A stretch of DNA of 64,000 nt from Variovorax sp. YR216 (lineage in GTDB: Bacteria; Pseudomonadota; Gammaproteobacteria; Burkholderiales; Burkholderiaceae_C). A program made the position numbers and the translations under genes. This document shows, one piece after another, positions 1 through 8,362 of the stretch. Each line of letters starts with the position of its first letter. Positions within the stretch are counted from its first letter, which is position 1. The notes beneath the pieces are model-generated. The model made no database searches and was not told the origin of the DNA. It worked only from the letters and a program-made list of their open reading frames with translations. The stretch spans positions 1 to 64,000 of the forward strand of contig NZ_FNRO01000026.1 of assembly GCF_900107745.1 (NCBI RefSeq), given 5' to 3'.

Positions 1-135
1 GCGCAGGGTCAGGCCCGAGGGAAAGACGGTGCCCGCGGGCAGGCCGCCGTCGTTGGCCACGATCGCGACGTTGTCGCGCTCGTGCATGGTGATGTGCAGG
101 GGTGGCCTTGCCACCGCTTCGAGGCGGATGTCCAT
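1..135 (-). CDS. UxaA-type sugar-acid dehydratase, N-terminal fragment
   Basis: Only the first 45 codons lie in the window; the gene runs off the left edge. The peptide starts MDIRLEAVARPPLHI and includes NVAIVANDGGLPAGT, which matches the N-terminal SAF domain of the altronate/galactarate dehydratase (UxaA/GarD) family. These enzymes remove water from a sugar acid to give a 2-keto-3-deoxy acid. The start codon is four bases after the stop of the upstream MFS transporter gene, so the two are very likely cotranscribed. In this family the SAF domain can be a separate small protein or the front of a long one; the window cannot tell which. Confidence 0.7.
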   Translation of the reverse strand, partial: MDIRLEAVARPPLHITMHERDNVAIVANDGGLPAGTVFPSGLTLR

Positions 136-139
136 CGCG

Positions 140-1438
140 TCACTTCGCGGTGGCGGGCACCATCGGCGGCTGCAGCTTGCGCGCAGGCGCCCTGTCCCCG
201 CTGGTGGCCAGCACCCACACGACACCGGCGGCCACGAGGTCCAGCACGGCCAGGACGACGAACAAGGGGCTGTAGCCGACCTGCGTGACCAGCACGCCGA
301 ACAGCGCGGTGAAGGCGGCCGCGCCCAGGTAGCCGGCCATGCCGCCCATGCCCGTCGCAGTCGCCACTTCGTTCTTGCCGAACATGTCGGAGGTGAGCGA
401 GTACAGCGCGCCCGACAGCGTCTGGTGCGCGAAGCCGCCGACGCACAGGAGCGCGATCGCCATGTAGGGGCTCGCCACGAAACCGACGCTGGCCGGGCCG
501 ATCATGCAAAGCGCACCGAAGACGAAGACCATCTTGCGCGAGGTGAACAGCGACACCTTGCAGTACTTGTGGAAGAACGGGCTCAGGTAGCCGCCGAGGA
601 CGCAGCCGATGTCCGCGGCCAGGAAGGGCATCCAGGCGAACATCGCGATCTCCTTCAGGTTCATGTGCCGCTCGGTCATCATGTAGAGAGGGATCCACGC
701 ATTGAAGGTCTGCCAGGCCGGCTCCGAGAGGATGCGGGGCAGGCCGATCGCCCAGAAGTTGCGGCTCCGGATGATCTCGGTCCAGCGGCGCTTGGTTGCG
801 CCCGCGTCGCTGTGCCTGGCTTCCTGGCCCGAGACGATGTGGTCGCGCTCGGCATCGGACAGCAGCTTCTGGTCCCGCGGATGGCGGTACAGCGCCATCC
901 AGATCACGCTCCAGACGATCCCCAGCACACCGACGATCACGAAAGCCCATTGCCACTGCCCGTGCAGCAGCGCCCACACCACCAGCGGCGGCGCGAGCAG
1001 CGCGCCGATGGACGAGCCGATGTTGAACCATCCGATGGCGACCGAGCGTTCCTTGGCCGGGAACCATTCGGACGTGGCCTTGACGCCGGCCGGAATCCCG
1101 GCGGCTTCGGTCAGGCCGAGCAGGCCGCGGAAGAACGCGAGGCTTTGCCAGCCCGTCGACCACGCCGCGGCGGCGCAGGCCACCGACCAGGCCAGCGCGA
1201 AGGCGAAGAAGCCGATCTTGGTGCCGATCGTGTCGAGCAGATAACCGGCGACCGGCTGCATGAACGCATAGCAGAGCTGCCAGGACACCACGATCCAGGC
1301 GTACTGCTCGGTCGTGATGTCGAGTTCCTTCATCAGGGTCGGCGCGGCCACCGACAGCGTGTTGCGGGCGAGGTAGTTCACGATCAGGCCGGCGGTGACC
1401 AGGCCGACCATCCACCAGCGGATGCCTTTGATCTTCAT
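140..1438 (-). CDS. MFS transporter, hexuronate/sugar-acid type (ACS family)
   Basis: A 432-residue inner-membrane carrier with the twelve hydrophobic segments of the major facilitator superfamily. The start MKIKGIRWWMVGLVTAGLI followed by NYLARNTLSVAAP, and EWFPAKERSVAIGWFNIG near residue 125, are typical of the anion:cation symporter branch (ExuT, GudP, GarP) that takes up hexuronates and aldarates. A GGAG lies 11 bases before the ATG. The next gene in the same direction is a UxaA-type dehydratase, and a FadR-type GntR gene is divergent upstream. Together these suggest import and dehydration of a sugar acid under GntR control. The exact substrate cannot be read from the sequence. Confidence 0.85.
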   Translation of the reverse strand: MKIKGIRWWMVGLVTAGLIVNYLARNTLSVAAPTLMKELDITTEQYAWIVVSWQLCYAFMQPVAGYLLDTIGTKIGFFAFALAWSVACAAAAWSTGWQSLAFFRGLLGLTEAAGIPAGVKATSEWFPAKERSVAIGWFNIGSSIGALLAPPLVVWALLHGQWQWAFVIVGVLGIVWSVIWMALYRHPRDQKLLSDAERDHIVSGQEARHSDAGATKRRWTEIIRSRNFWAIGLPRILSEPAWQTFNAWIPLYMMTERHMNLKEIAMFAWMPFLAADIGCVLGGYLSPFFHKYCKVSLFTSRKMVFVFGALCMIGPASVGFVASPYMAIALLCVGGFAHQTLSGALYSLTSDMFGKNEVATATGMGGMAGYLGAAAFTALFGVLVTQVGYSPLFVVLAVLDLVAAGVVWVLATSGDRAPARKLQPPMVPATAK

Positions 1439-1467
1439 GTCGCGTTATCTCCAAGTACGTGGGTCGA

Positions 1468-1752
1468 GATGTCTGACCTGTGCTGTCCCCGTGTCCGATC
1501 AAGTTGGCAGGCGCTGGTCGATCCCTTTTGCGTGTCAGTTGTAGGTTGTCCGACAACAGGGTGAACTATCTACGATCGAATGCGTGCCAAAAATAGGGAT
1601 TACCCGGATGAATAGCGTGCAGCTTGGCCCTGAATGCGACATTTCATCATTGGATGTCCGATGACAAGTGTTGAGGAATGTGTCTGCCGGGGCTGCTGCC
1701 CCGCTCACTCGGACCGATTCCGGCGATCTATCATGTGAAGATGTCGGACATC
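1468..1752. promoter_or_regulatory. Divergent promoter region with repeated GntR-type operators
   Basis: The gap between the MFS and GntR genes carries a repeated palindrome. A perfect copy, GTTGTCCGACAAC, is at 1545-1557. A second perfect dyad, GATGTCGGACATC, is at 1740-1752 and overlaps the proposed GntR start codon. Weaker copies are at 1468-1480 (GATGTCTGACCTG), around 1491-1503 (GTGTCCGATCAAG) and 1653-1667 (GATGTCCGATGACAA). The common core TGTC-N-GACA suits an FCD-class GntR repressor. The arrangement suggests control of the transporter operon plus autoregulation. The dyads are seen directly; the choice of regulator is inferred from position. Confidence 0.6.
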
Positions 1753-2541
1753 CCACACTCCCCGCCCGAACAGCGCGCAGAGGCGCGGCCCGCGGCATCC
1801 GCCCCGATGCCCCGCGTCGGCCGAAACGGCAGGGGCCTGGCCCACGAGCTGGTTGCCACGTTCACCGGCAAGCTGCGCAGCGGGGCCATCAAGCCCGGCG
1901 AGCGGCTCCCCACCGAATCGGAAATCATGCAGGCCTTCGGCGTCAGCCGCGGCGTGGTCCGGGAGGCGCTGTCCCGGCTGGGCGCGGCCGGGCTGGTCCA
2001 GACCCTGCACGGCATCGGGACCTTCGCGCTGGAATCCGCCCCGCAGAGCCGGTTCCAGGTCGAGTCGCCTTCGCTGGACGGGTTCGCCGACATGCTTGAC
2101 GTGCTCGAATTGCGCGCAAGCCTCGAGTCCGATGCCGCAGGCCTTGCTGCCATGCGGCGCACCGACGAGCAGTTACACGAGATGCGCAATGCGCTCGAGG
2201 ATTTCGGGCGCCACCTGACGACCGTCGGCGACACCGTCGCGCCGGACTTCCGCTTCCACATGGCCATTTCGCAGGCGGCCGGCAACCGCTACTACGGCGA
2301 GCTGATGGGCCAGCTCGGGCTGGCCGTCATTCCGCGGACCCGGGTCGCTTCATCGTGGCTCGACATCGAGCGACGTACCGAGCATCTCCAGAAGGTGAAC
2401 CAGGAGCACCAGGACATCTATGCCGCGATCGAGCGGCGCGACCCGGAGGCCGCGCGCGCCGCGATGCGCATCCATCTCGTCAACAGCCGCGAGCGCCAGC
2501 GCAAGGCCTACGCGGCCGAGGCCCGTCCCGACCCGCGCTAG
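1741..2541 (+). CDS. GntR-family regulator, FadR/FCD subfamily
   Basis: A 266-residue DNA-binding regulator. The N-terminal winged helix contains LRSGAIKPGERLPTESEI and AFGVSRGVVREALSRL, the hallmark of GntR proteins. The C-terminal FCD domain (about residues 115-240) is all-helical and carries an FRFHMAISQAAGN stretch that normally supplies metal- and ligand-binding residues. I chose the ATG at 1741; an ATG at 1678 would add 21 residues unlike the family, and one at 1807 would still keep the whole helix-turn-helix. FCD regulators of this kind usually sense sugar acids or other small organic acids, which fits the divergent transporter and dehydratase genes. A possible operator lies over the start codon. 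Confidence 0.88.
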   Translation: MSDIPHSPPEQRAEARPAASAPMPRVGRNGRGLAHELVATFTGKLRSGAIKPGERLPTESEIMQAFGVSRGVVREALSRLGAAGLVQTLHGIGTFALESAPQSRFQVESPSLDGFADMLDVLELRASLESDAAGLAAMRRTDEQLHEMRNALEDFGRHLTTVGDTVAPDFRFHMAISQAAGNRYYGELMGQLGLAVIPRTRVASSWLDIERRTEHLQKVNQEHQDIYAAIERRDPEAARAAMRIHLVNSRERQRKAYAAEARPDPR

Positions 2542-2547
2542 TGCCCG

Positions 2548-3639
2548 TCACTGCACCTGCTGACCCGTCACGTTGATCTCGACGCGCCGGTTCGGCTCCA
2601 GGCAGGCGATGAGGGCAGTGCGATTCTTGGCCTTTCCCTGCGCCTTGCAGTCGGCTTCGGTGACCTTGAAGTTCGTCGCGCCGCGCCCTTCGGTCTGGAT
2701 CACGTTGGGCGGCACGCCCACTCTCACCATCTCGTCACGCACCGCATTCGCCCGCGCCACGGACAGGCGCTGGTTGTGATCGGCGGGGCCGAGCGGGTCG
2801 GTGTAGCCGACCACGACGATCGAGCTTGGCTTGACGTTCGTGGTCTTGAGTTCCTCGACCAGTGCGTCGACCCGATCGCGGCCGCTGGGTGTCAGCTGCG
2901 CCTTGTCGAAGAAGAACGTGCCGGTGGATGCGAGTTCGAACTTGCGCACCGGCGGGGGCGGCGGTGGTGGTGGCGGTTGCATCGACGGAGGCGGCGACGG
3001 TGCGGCCGCCTGCGCGACCACCGGAGGAGGCCCGAAGGGGATCTGCAGACCCACCGTGAACAGCCAGTCGTGCGCGTGGCCCTGGTTGACCAGAGCCCTG
3101 GAGCTGGTGTTGTCGTCATAGCGGTAGCGTATGTCGCCCACCAGGCGGCCCCAGGTGGAAAACGGCCAGACGATGCCGGCGCCGGCATTCGCCATGAAAC
3201 CCGTCTTGCTTTGGTTGATGAACAACCCGTCGACTTTGTCATCGATGGCGCCGATGCCGCCTACGAGATAGGGCTGAATGCTGTTCGACTGCCAGAGGCG
3301 GAATCCCTGGCGGCCCATGAAGAACCACTGCGCGTCGAGCGAGCCGCTCCAGATCTTGAACTTGTCCCCGCTGAACGGGCCATTGGACTTGCCATCCAGC
3401 TCCTCGTACTGGGTGCGCAGTTCGATGTTCCAACTGGGGCTGATGGGCTTGCCGATGGCGAGCCCTCCGCCCCATCCGTTGTCGGCATGGCGGTTGCTGT
3501 CCGCATTGATGTACGTGCCGAAGGGCGTGATGTACCAGCGGTTGTCGAAGTACTGGTCCGAGGTATAGGACTGCGCAAGGCAGGCCGCGGTGGGAACGGC
3601 GAGCAGGCAGCAAGCCGCGAAGACGCGTCGATCGATCAT
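2548..3639 (-). CDS. OmpA-family outer membrane protein
   Basis: A 363-residue exported protein. Residues 1-22 form a signal peptide ending in ACLA. The next 190 residues have the alternating pattern and repeated aromatic residues of an eight-stranded OmpA beta-barrel. A proline-rich linker (PPPSMQPPPPPPPPP) leads into a C-terminal OmpA/MotB peptidoglycan-binding domain with VVVGYTDPLGPADHNQRLS and ARANAVRDEM, ending in EPNRRVEINV. It probably anchors the outer membrane to the cell wall. Two cysteines in the C-domain (TEADCKAQG, ALIACLEP) are commonly conserved in proteobacterial OmpA and may pair. It converges on the GntR gene with six bases between stops. Confidence 0.93.
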   Translation of the reverse strand: MIDRRVFAACCLLAVPTAACLAQSYTSDQYFDNRWYITPFGTYINADSNRHADNGWGGGLAIGKPISPSWNIELRTQYEELDGKSNGPFSGDKFKIWSGSLDAQWFFMGRQGFRLWQSNSIQPYLVGGIGAIDDKVDGLFINQSKTGFMANAGAGIVWPFSTWGRLVGDIRYRYDDNTSSRALVNQGHAHDWLFTVGLQIPFGPPPVVAQAAAPSPPPSMQPPPPPPPPPVRKFELASTGTFFFDKAQLTPSGRDRVDALVEELKTTNVKPSSIVVVGYTDPLGPADHNQRLSVARANAVRDEMVRVGVPPNVIQTEGRGATNFKVTEADCKAQGKAKNRTALIACLEPNRRVEINVTGQQVQ

Positions 3640-3999
3640 GGAAGCCTCACCTGTCAGAGTTGACGAGAGCCAGAGCCCATGCCCCCGGGGAAGCCAAATT
3701 AGTGGCCCCCGTGACTGGTAGTTGGCGCTTACGCAACCGAATGTTCGCGCCTCCAGGGGGCCCGGGTACCGGTGGTTTCAAACCTTTCACGGACGAGGGC
3801 TGCTGAGTCGCGGCTCGGCAACGGTGCGGGGGCGCTGCCAGTCAGCGCGATCGCATGAGCCTCGGTCCGGGGGGGCGGTTCGGGGCCGGGACTTGCGGGC
3901 TTCGCCCGGGGGAACGTGTGGGTTCGGGATAGGAACCCGACTCCATTTCGGGGGATTAGGGTTTACCCTATGATTCAATCCATCGAACAGGAGCTCCCC
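3640..3999. other. Intergenic region with a TAGGGT-TT-ACCCTA dyad
   Basis: This 360-base gap separates the OmpA gene from the small membrane peptide. I see no convincing gene. It contains a perfect inverted repeat at 3957-3970 (TAGGGT, two bases, ACCCTA), 30 bases before the peptide start. The same 12-base core TAGGGTTTACCC recurs near 55309, just before a TetR gene. It may be a promoter element or operator. Confidence 0.4.
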
Positions 4000-4116
4000 A
4001 TGACCGCACTGACCTCACTCGCACTTCTCGTCCTGGTCATCGCCAATGGCGCGATGTACGCTGGCGCGATGGAAGAAATGGCCGGTCACACTGCCTCGGG
4101 GCTCTTCGGCCGCTGA
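4000..4116 (+). CDS. Small hydrophobic membrane peptide (38 aa)
   Basis: A short gene with a good ribosome site (AGGAG, seven bases before ATG). The product starts MTALTSLALLVLVIANGAMY and continues AGAMEEMAGHTASGLFGR: one hydrophobic helix of about 20 residues, then a short acidic and polar tail. It would be a single-pass inner-membrane peptide. It stands alone between the OmpA gene and a strong terminator, with a palindromic element upstream, so it looks like a complete transcription unit. I do not recognise the family, and no function can be assigned. Confidence 0.6.
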   Translation: MTALTSLALLVLVIANGAMYAGAMEEMAGHTASGLFGR

Positions 4117-4167
4117 CGCCGCCGCCTGTTCACCCCTTGTCTCCTCCTGTCCCGTTGGATAGGTTTC

Positions 4168-4198
4168 AGCCGCGTGCAGCAATGCCCGCGGCTTTTTT
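4168..4198 (+). terminator. Rho-independent terminator after the 38-aa peptide gene
   Basis: A perfect seven-base stem, AGCCGCG paired with CGCGGCT, encloses a 12-base loop with a further GCA/TGC pairing, and is followed directly by a run of five T. It lies about 50 bases past the stop of the small membrane peptide gene and before the convergent dhaK gene. Confidence 0.85.
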
Positions 4199-4232
4199 CT
4201 TGCAGAGCGAAGATTTCGCGCTCCCGCGGCCC

Positions 4233-5222
4233 TTACATGCCCCACCGCAACGCCGCGGTATGGACGGGCGCATCCCACAGCGCGAACTGCGCGTCGTCGA
4301 GCGCACTCACCGTCACCGAGCAGCCCGCCATTTCCAGCGATGTGACGTAGGAGCCGGTGAGGTGCCGGGCCACCTTCACCTGATGGCCGGCCAGCACCTT
4401 GTGCACCGCGTTGACCATGAGGTAGAGCTCCAGCAGGGGCGTGCCGCCGAAGCCGTTGACCAGCAGCAGCACCTGCTGCCCGGCCTTGAGGGACAGATCC
4501 TTGAGGATGGAGCCGGTCAGTTCCTGCGCGATGTCGTCGGCGCTGGCCAGCTTGATGCGGCGCCGGCCCGGCTCGCCGTGGATGCCCACGCCCATCTCCA
4601 TCTCGTCCGCGCCAATCTGGAAGGTAGGCTTGCCCGCGGCCGGCACGGTGCACGAGGTGAGCGCGACGCCCATCGAGGCGGTCGCCTTGTTCACCGCGTC
4701 GCCCAGTTGCTTGAGCTTGCGTAGCGGATCGCCGCGTTCGGCGGCGGCACCGACGATCTTTTCCACCACCAGGGTGCCAGCCACGCCCCGACGGCCGGTG
4801 GTGTAGGTGGAGTTTTCCACCGCCACGTCGTCATTGACCACCACGGTCTCGTTGTCGCAATCGACCATCTCCGCGGCCATCTGGAAGTTCATCATGTCGC
4901 CGGAGTAGTTCTTGACGATGAACAGCACGCCCGCGCCGGTCTCCACCGATTGCGCCGCTGCCAGCATCTGGTCCGGCGTCGGCGAGGTGAAGATCTGGCC
5001 GGGGCAGGCCGCATCGAGCATTCCATGGCCCACGAAGCCGGTGTGCAGCGGTTCGTGTCCCGAGCCTCCGCCGGAGATCAACGCCACCTTGCCGGGCTTG
5101 GGCGTGCGGCGGCGCACGAACTGGGCGGCCTCACCCAATGTCACGATGTCGGCGTGCGCTGCCGCAAAGCCGTCCAGCGATTCGGACAGCATGTTCTCGA
5201 CGTCATTGATGAGCTTCTTCAT
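4233..5222 (-). CDS. dhaK: Dihydroxyacetone kinase, DhaK substrate-binding subunit
   Basis: A 329-residue protein matching the DhaK subunit along its length. SGGGSGHEPLHTGFVG (residues 50-65) forms the substrate pocket, and the histidine of GVGIHGEPG (His215) is the residue that binds the ketone of dihydroxyacetone covalently as a hemiaminal. The ADP-binding subunit DhaL is encoded 32 bases upstream. No DhaM phosphotransferase subunit is visible, so the phosphate donor (an unlinked PTS protein, or ATP directly) is unknown. The gene closes a LacI-ABC transporter operon. That placement suggests that the imported compound, or a product of it, is dihydroxyacetone or a related ketose such as erythrulose. 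Confidence 0.93.
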   Translation of the reverse strand: MKKLINDVENMLSESLDGFAAAHADIVTLGEAAQFVRRRTPKPGKVALISGGGSGHEPLHTGFVGHGMLDAACPGQIFTSPTPDQMLAAAQSVETGAGVLFIVKNYSGDMMNFQMAAEMVDCDNETVVVNDDVAVENSTYTTGRRGVAGTLVVEKIVGAAAERGDPLRKLKQLGDAVNKATASMGVALTSCTVPAAGKPTFQIGADEMEMGVGIHGEPGRRRIKLASADDIAQELTGSILKDLSLKAGQQVLLLVNGFGGTPLLELYLMVNAVHKVLAGHQVKVARHLTGSYVTSLEMAGCSVTVSALDDAQFALWDAPVHTAALRWGM

Positions 5223-5254
5223 GGTGCTGGGCCTTCGGCAAGAGTGGCCTTCAT

Positions 5255-5887
5255 TCAGGCGGGAAGCGAAGAGGGTTGCGCGCTCGCGGGAGCATCGAGG
5301 CTTTCACAGATCGCGCCGATGATCAATGCAGTGGAACGCGAACCCGGGTCCACGTGGCCCAGCGCCCGGTCGCCGAGGAAGGACGCGCGGCCCCTGGTGG
5401 CATCCAGCGCCGCGGTGGCGTCGGCAGCGTCAAAAGCACAGGTGCGCACGCGCTTGACGAGTCCCTCGCCGCCTTTGGCCAGAAGCCTTTGCACCGGGTC
5501 GAGCACATCCAGCAATGTCTTCTGGCCGACCTGTGCCTTGCCAAGGCGGGTGAGCGCCTGGATCGCCGCATCGAGCGCCTGGGCCAGGCCCGCTGCGTTC
5601 GGCGGATCGGGCAGTTGCTTGCCGAGGGTGACCAGCAAGGTGCCGAACACCGGCCCCGAGGAGCCGCCGATGGTCGACATGCAGGTCATGCCCATCGTGC
5701 GCAGCGCCTCGTTCAGCGACTGGCCGGCCAGTTCGCCCTGCTTGCCCTGGATGGCGAGCGCGCCGCGTCGCATGTTCAGCCCATGGTCGCCGTCGCCGAT
5801 GGCCTGGTCGAGCGCAGTGAGCTCGTCCACATGGTCGATCAGCGTCTGGGTGGCGCGGTGGATCAGGTCGTTGGTGTTGGGCTTCAA
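5255..5887 (-). CDS. dhaL: Dihydroxyacetone kinase, DhaL nucleotide-binding subunit
   Basis: A 210-residue all-helical subunit. The magnesium/nucleotide-binding aspartates are in LTALDQAIGDGDHGLNM (Asp27, Asp32, Asp34), and GGSSGPVFGTLL supplies the phosphate-binding loop. I set the start at a TTG codon six bases after a GGGAG ribosome site; this gives the normal family length, while longer readings run back into the ABC ATPase gene. It lies 22 bases after the upstream ATPase gene and 32 bases before dhaK, so the subunits are made together. It transfers phosphate to the substrate held by DhaK. Confidence 0.92.
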   Translation of the reverse strand: MKPNTNDLIHRATQTLIDHVDELTALDQAIGDGDHGLNMRRGALAIQGKQGELAGQSLNEALRTMGMTCMSTIGGSSGPVFGTLLVTLGKQLPDPPNAAGLAQALDAAIQALTRLGKAQVGQKTLLDVLDPVQRLLAKGGEGLVKRVRTCAFDAADATAALDATRGRASFLGDRALGHVDPGSRSTALIIGAICESLDAPASAQPSSLPA

Positions 5888-5909
5888 GTGAATCTCCCGG
5901 GTGTTGGGG

Positions 5910-6944
5910 TCAGGCGCTGGCGCCGACGCGCCGGCCGCCGGCGTCGAACCAGAGCGGTTGCAGCAGCTCGACGCGCACCGCGTCATCGGGCTCGAAGCTG
6001 TCGCCGGCGCGGGCGGAGACGATCCACTCCTGGTCGCTGCCCACCGGCGCCACGTGCACGAGATGGCGGTCGCTCAGGCGTTCGATGCGGCGCACACGGG
6101 CGGCGCGGTGCGCATCGTTGTCCGAGTGCTGGTGGATGCGCATGTGCTCCGCCCGAACGCCCACCGTCACCGCTTCGCTCGGCGCAGCCACGGCGGGTAC
6201 CAGCGCACGGGCGAACAGATTGATCCGCGGCGAGCCCAGTCGCGCCGCGACCTGGCTGGTGCTGGGGTTCTCGTAGATCTGGCGCGGCGTGCCCACCTGC
6301 ACCAGCTGCCCGCCTTCGAGCACGCCGATGCGGGAGGCCATGGTCATCGCCTCGACCTGGTCGTGTGTCACGTACAGCATGGTGGCGCCCAGATCCTGCT
6401 GGATGCGCTTGAGCTCCAGCCGCAGGTCGTTGCGCAGCCTGGCGTCGAGCGAGGACAGGGGCTCGTCCATCAAGTACAGCTGCGGGTCGCGCACCAGCGC
6501 CCGGCCGATGGCCACGCGCTGCATCTGCCCGCCCGACAGGCGCGTGGCCGGGTTCCCGAGCTTGTCTTCGATGCGCAGCAGCCGCGCGACCTCCGTCACC
6601 TTCGCGCGGATCTGTGCCTCCGGCGTGGGGCGCAGCGGCGAGCGCAAGGGAAATGCCAGGTTGTCGTAGACGCTCAGATGCGGATAGAGCGAGTACTGCT
6701 GGAACACGAAGGCCACATCCCGCAGGGCCGGTGCCGTCGTGCTGACGTCCTGACCGGCGATATGCACGTGGCCGGCATCGGGCCGTTCCAGACCCGCGAC
6801 CAGACGCAGGGTCGTGGTCTTGCCCGCGCCGCTCGGTCCCAGCAAGACGAAGAACTCGCCGCTGGACACATGAAGCTGCAGGTCGGCCACTGCCTGGACG
6901 GCGCCGAAGCGCTTGCTGACGCCGGTGAGTCGAAGTTCAGCCAT
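5910..6944 (-). CDS. ABC transporter ATPase, sugar/polyol type (first of two)
   Basis: A 344-residue ATP-binding subunit of the MalK/UgpC class. It has Walker A GPSGAGKTTT, signature LSGGQMQRVAIGRA, Walker B LYLMDEPLSSLD and a C-terminal TOBE-like regulatory domain from about residue 240. The start ATG is eight bases inside the end of the preceding ATPase gene and has a strong GGGAGG ribosome site. Two non-identical ATPases in one operon are known from the rhizobial glycerol importer (GlpS and GlpT), where they form a heterodimer. That gene order is similar here, but substrate specificity is only inferred. Confidence 0.9.
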   Translation of the reverse strand: MAELRLTGVSKRFGAVQAVADLQLHVSSGEFFVLLGPSGAGKTTTLRLVAGLERPDAGHVHIAGQDVSTTAPALRDVAFVFQQYSLYPHLSVYDNLAFPLRSPLRPTPEAQIRAKVTEVARLLRIEDKLGNPATRLSGGQMQRVAIGRALVRDPQLYLMDEPLSSLDARLRNDLRLELKRIQQDLGATMLYVTHDQVEAMTMASRIGVLEGGQLVQVGTPRQIYENPSTSQVAARLGSPRINLFARALVPAVAAPSEAVTVGVRAEHMRIHQHSDNDAHRAARVRRIERLSDRHLVHVAPVGSDQEWIVSARAGDSFEPDDAVRVELLQPLWFDAGGRRVGASA

Positions 6945-8061
6945 GCCGGCCTCCCGGGCGCCGCACGGCGTGCAGCGCATCGTCTCGCGCGGTGCGAAGC
7001 GCTCGGCCGCTGGCCGCGTCGAAGAGCGAGACCGCCCGCGCATCGAATGCGAGGCCCACGTGGTCTCCGCGCCGCGGAGGGGTCGCTGCATCGACCTCGG
7101 CACGCAGGGACGCGCCCTGGGCGGTGGCCAGCGTCACCACGGTGCACGAGCCCTGGTACTCGGTGCCCAGCACTTCGGCCCTCAGGGCCGAATCATCGGC
7201 AAGGCGCACGTTCTCGGGTCGCACGCCCGCCAGCAGCAGGCGCGTCGAGACGTCTTCGCGAATCTGCGGCACGCCCAGGCGCGCGGGTCCGATCCGGATC
7301 GCCTCCTCGCCACGCGCCAGGGCGGCCTCGAAAGGCAGGAAGTTCATGGCTGGCGCACCGATGAAATCAGCGACGAAGACGCTCGCGGGACATTCGTACA
7401 CCTCGCGCGGCGGACCCAATTGCTCGACCGTGCCTTCGTTCATGACGGCGATCACGTCGGCCATGGCCATGGCCTCCATCTGGTCGTGCGTCACATACAC
7501 GGTGGTGGCGCCCAGGCGGTCGTGCAGGGCGCGCAGCTCGCGGCACATCAGTTCGCGAAACTCCGCGTCCAGAGCGCCCAGCGGCTCGTCCATCAGGAAG
7601 GCCTTGGGCTGGCGCACGATGGCGCGCCCCAGCGCCACGCGCTGGCGGTCGCCGCTGGAGAGTTGCGACACCGGCTTGTCCAGCAGGTGGCTGATGCGCA
7701 GCGTCTGCGCCGCCGATTCGACCTGGCGGGCGATCTCGGCCCTGCCCATGCCTTGCGATACCAGCGGGAACGCGATGTTGCGGCGCACGTTCATGTGCGG
7801 GTAGAGCGCGAACATCTGGAAGACGAAGGCAATGTCGCGTTCCGAGGCCCGCTTGAAGCTCACGTCTTCGTCGGCCAGGAAGATCTGGCCCGAGGTCGGG
7901 AGCTCCAGTCCGGCGATCATGCGCAGCGTGGTGGTCTTGCCGCAGCCCGACGGGCCCAGCAGGCAGAAGAACTCCCCGTCGCGCACTGCGAAGCTGGAGT
8001 CCTTGACGGCGGTGAAGTCCGCGAAGGCCTTGTGCAAGTGATGGACACGGATCTCGGACAT
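6937..8061 (-). CDS. ABC transporter ATPase, sugar/polyol type (second of two)
   Basis: A 374-residue ATP-binding subunit. Walker A is GPSGCGKTTT and Walker B AFLMDEPLGALD, but the signature reads LSSGDRQRVALGRA instead of the usual LSGGQ, so one ATP site in a heterodimer could be weaker. A TOBE-like domain fills the C-terminus. The start follows a GGGAGG site. It overlaps the next ATPase gene by eight bases, which suggests coupled translation and paired assembly. It is separated from the upstream membrane-peptide gene by an 82-base gap that holds a double-hairpin repeat. Confidence 0.9.
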   Translation of the reverse strand: MSEIRVHHLHKAFADFTAVKDSSFAVRDGEFFCLLGPSGCGKTTTLRMIAGLELPTSGQIFLADEDVSFKRASERDIAFVFQMFALYPHMNVRRNIAFPLVSQGMGRAEIARQVESAAQTLRISHLLDKPVSQLSSGDRQRVALGRAIVRQPKAFLMDEPLGALDAEFRELMCRELRALHDRLGATTVYVTHDQMEAMAMADVIAVMNEGTVEQLGPPREVYECPASVFVADFIGAPAMNFLPFEAALARGEEAIRIGPARLGVPQIREDVSTRLLLAGVRPENVRLADDSALRAEVLGTEYQGSCTVVTLATAQGASLRAEVDAATPPRRGDHVGLAFDARAVSLFDAASGRALRTARDDALHAVRRPGGRHG

Positions 8062-8076
8062 GTCAGTCCTCCCGCC

Positions 8077-8139
8077 GGGCCGCCCCAAGGGCGGGCTGCG
8101 CCCCCTCGGGGGGCAGGAGCGAAGCGAAGTTGGGGGTCA
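8077..8139 (-). repeat. Intergenic double-hairpin repeat inside the ABC operon
   Basis: Two GC-rich hairpins stand side by side: CCGCCC/GGGCGG around a CAA loop, then GCCCCC/GGGGGC around a three-base loop, followed by a GCGAAGCGAAG stretch. I recognise this layout as a short repeat common between genes in Comamonadaceae, though I cannot count copies elsewhere. It lies within the operon, directly downstream of the small membrane gene, where it could stabilise or process the message. Confidence 0.5.
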
Positions 8140-8143
8140 TGAG

Positions 8144-8362
8144 CTACTCCGGAAACTTCGACACGATCATGAATAGCGCCGTGCCCGCTAGCGTCGTGAG
8201 GAACGACCAGGTGAACAGCACCATGGCCAGCGGCTGCAGCATCATGAACAGGCCCGCGGCGATCACCACGCAGGCCACCATCTCCATGGGCCCGCGCCTG
8301 AGCCAGCGAGGCCAGCGGCGGGGCGCGGGGGCCGTGCCCGTGGGGGATGGGGACGTGTTCAT
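8144..8362 (-). CDS. Small membrane protein of the ABC operon (72 aa)
   Basis: A 72-residue protein with a basic, proline-rich N-terminus (APAPRRWPRWLRRG) followed by two hydrophobic helices, about residues 27-49 and 51-67, ending KFPE. Its ATG overlaps the stop of the upstream permease gene as ATGA, so translation is coupled to the transporter. Rhizobial glycerol importers have a small membrane gene of unknown function at the equivalent place (glpU), but I see no clear sequence match to that family. It may be an accessory subunit or regulator of the transporter. Confidence 0.72.
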   Translation of the reverse strand: MNTSPSPTGTAPAPRRWPRWLRRGPMEMVACVVIAAGLFMMLQPLAMVLFTWSFLTTLAGTALFMIVSKFPE

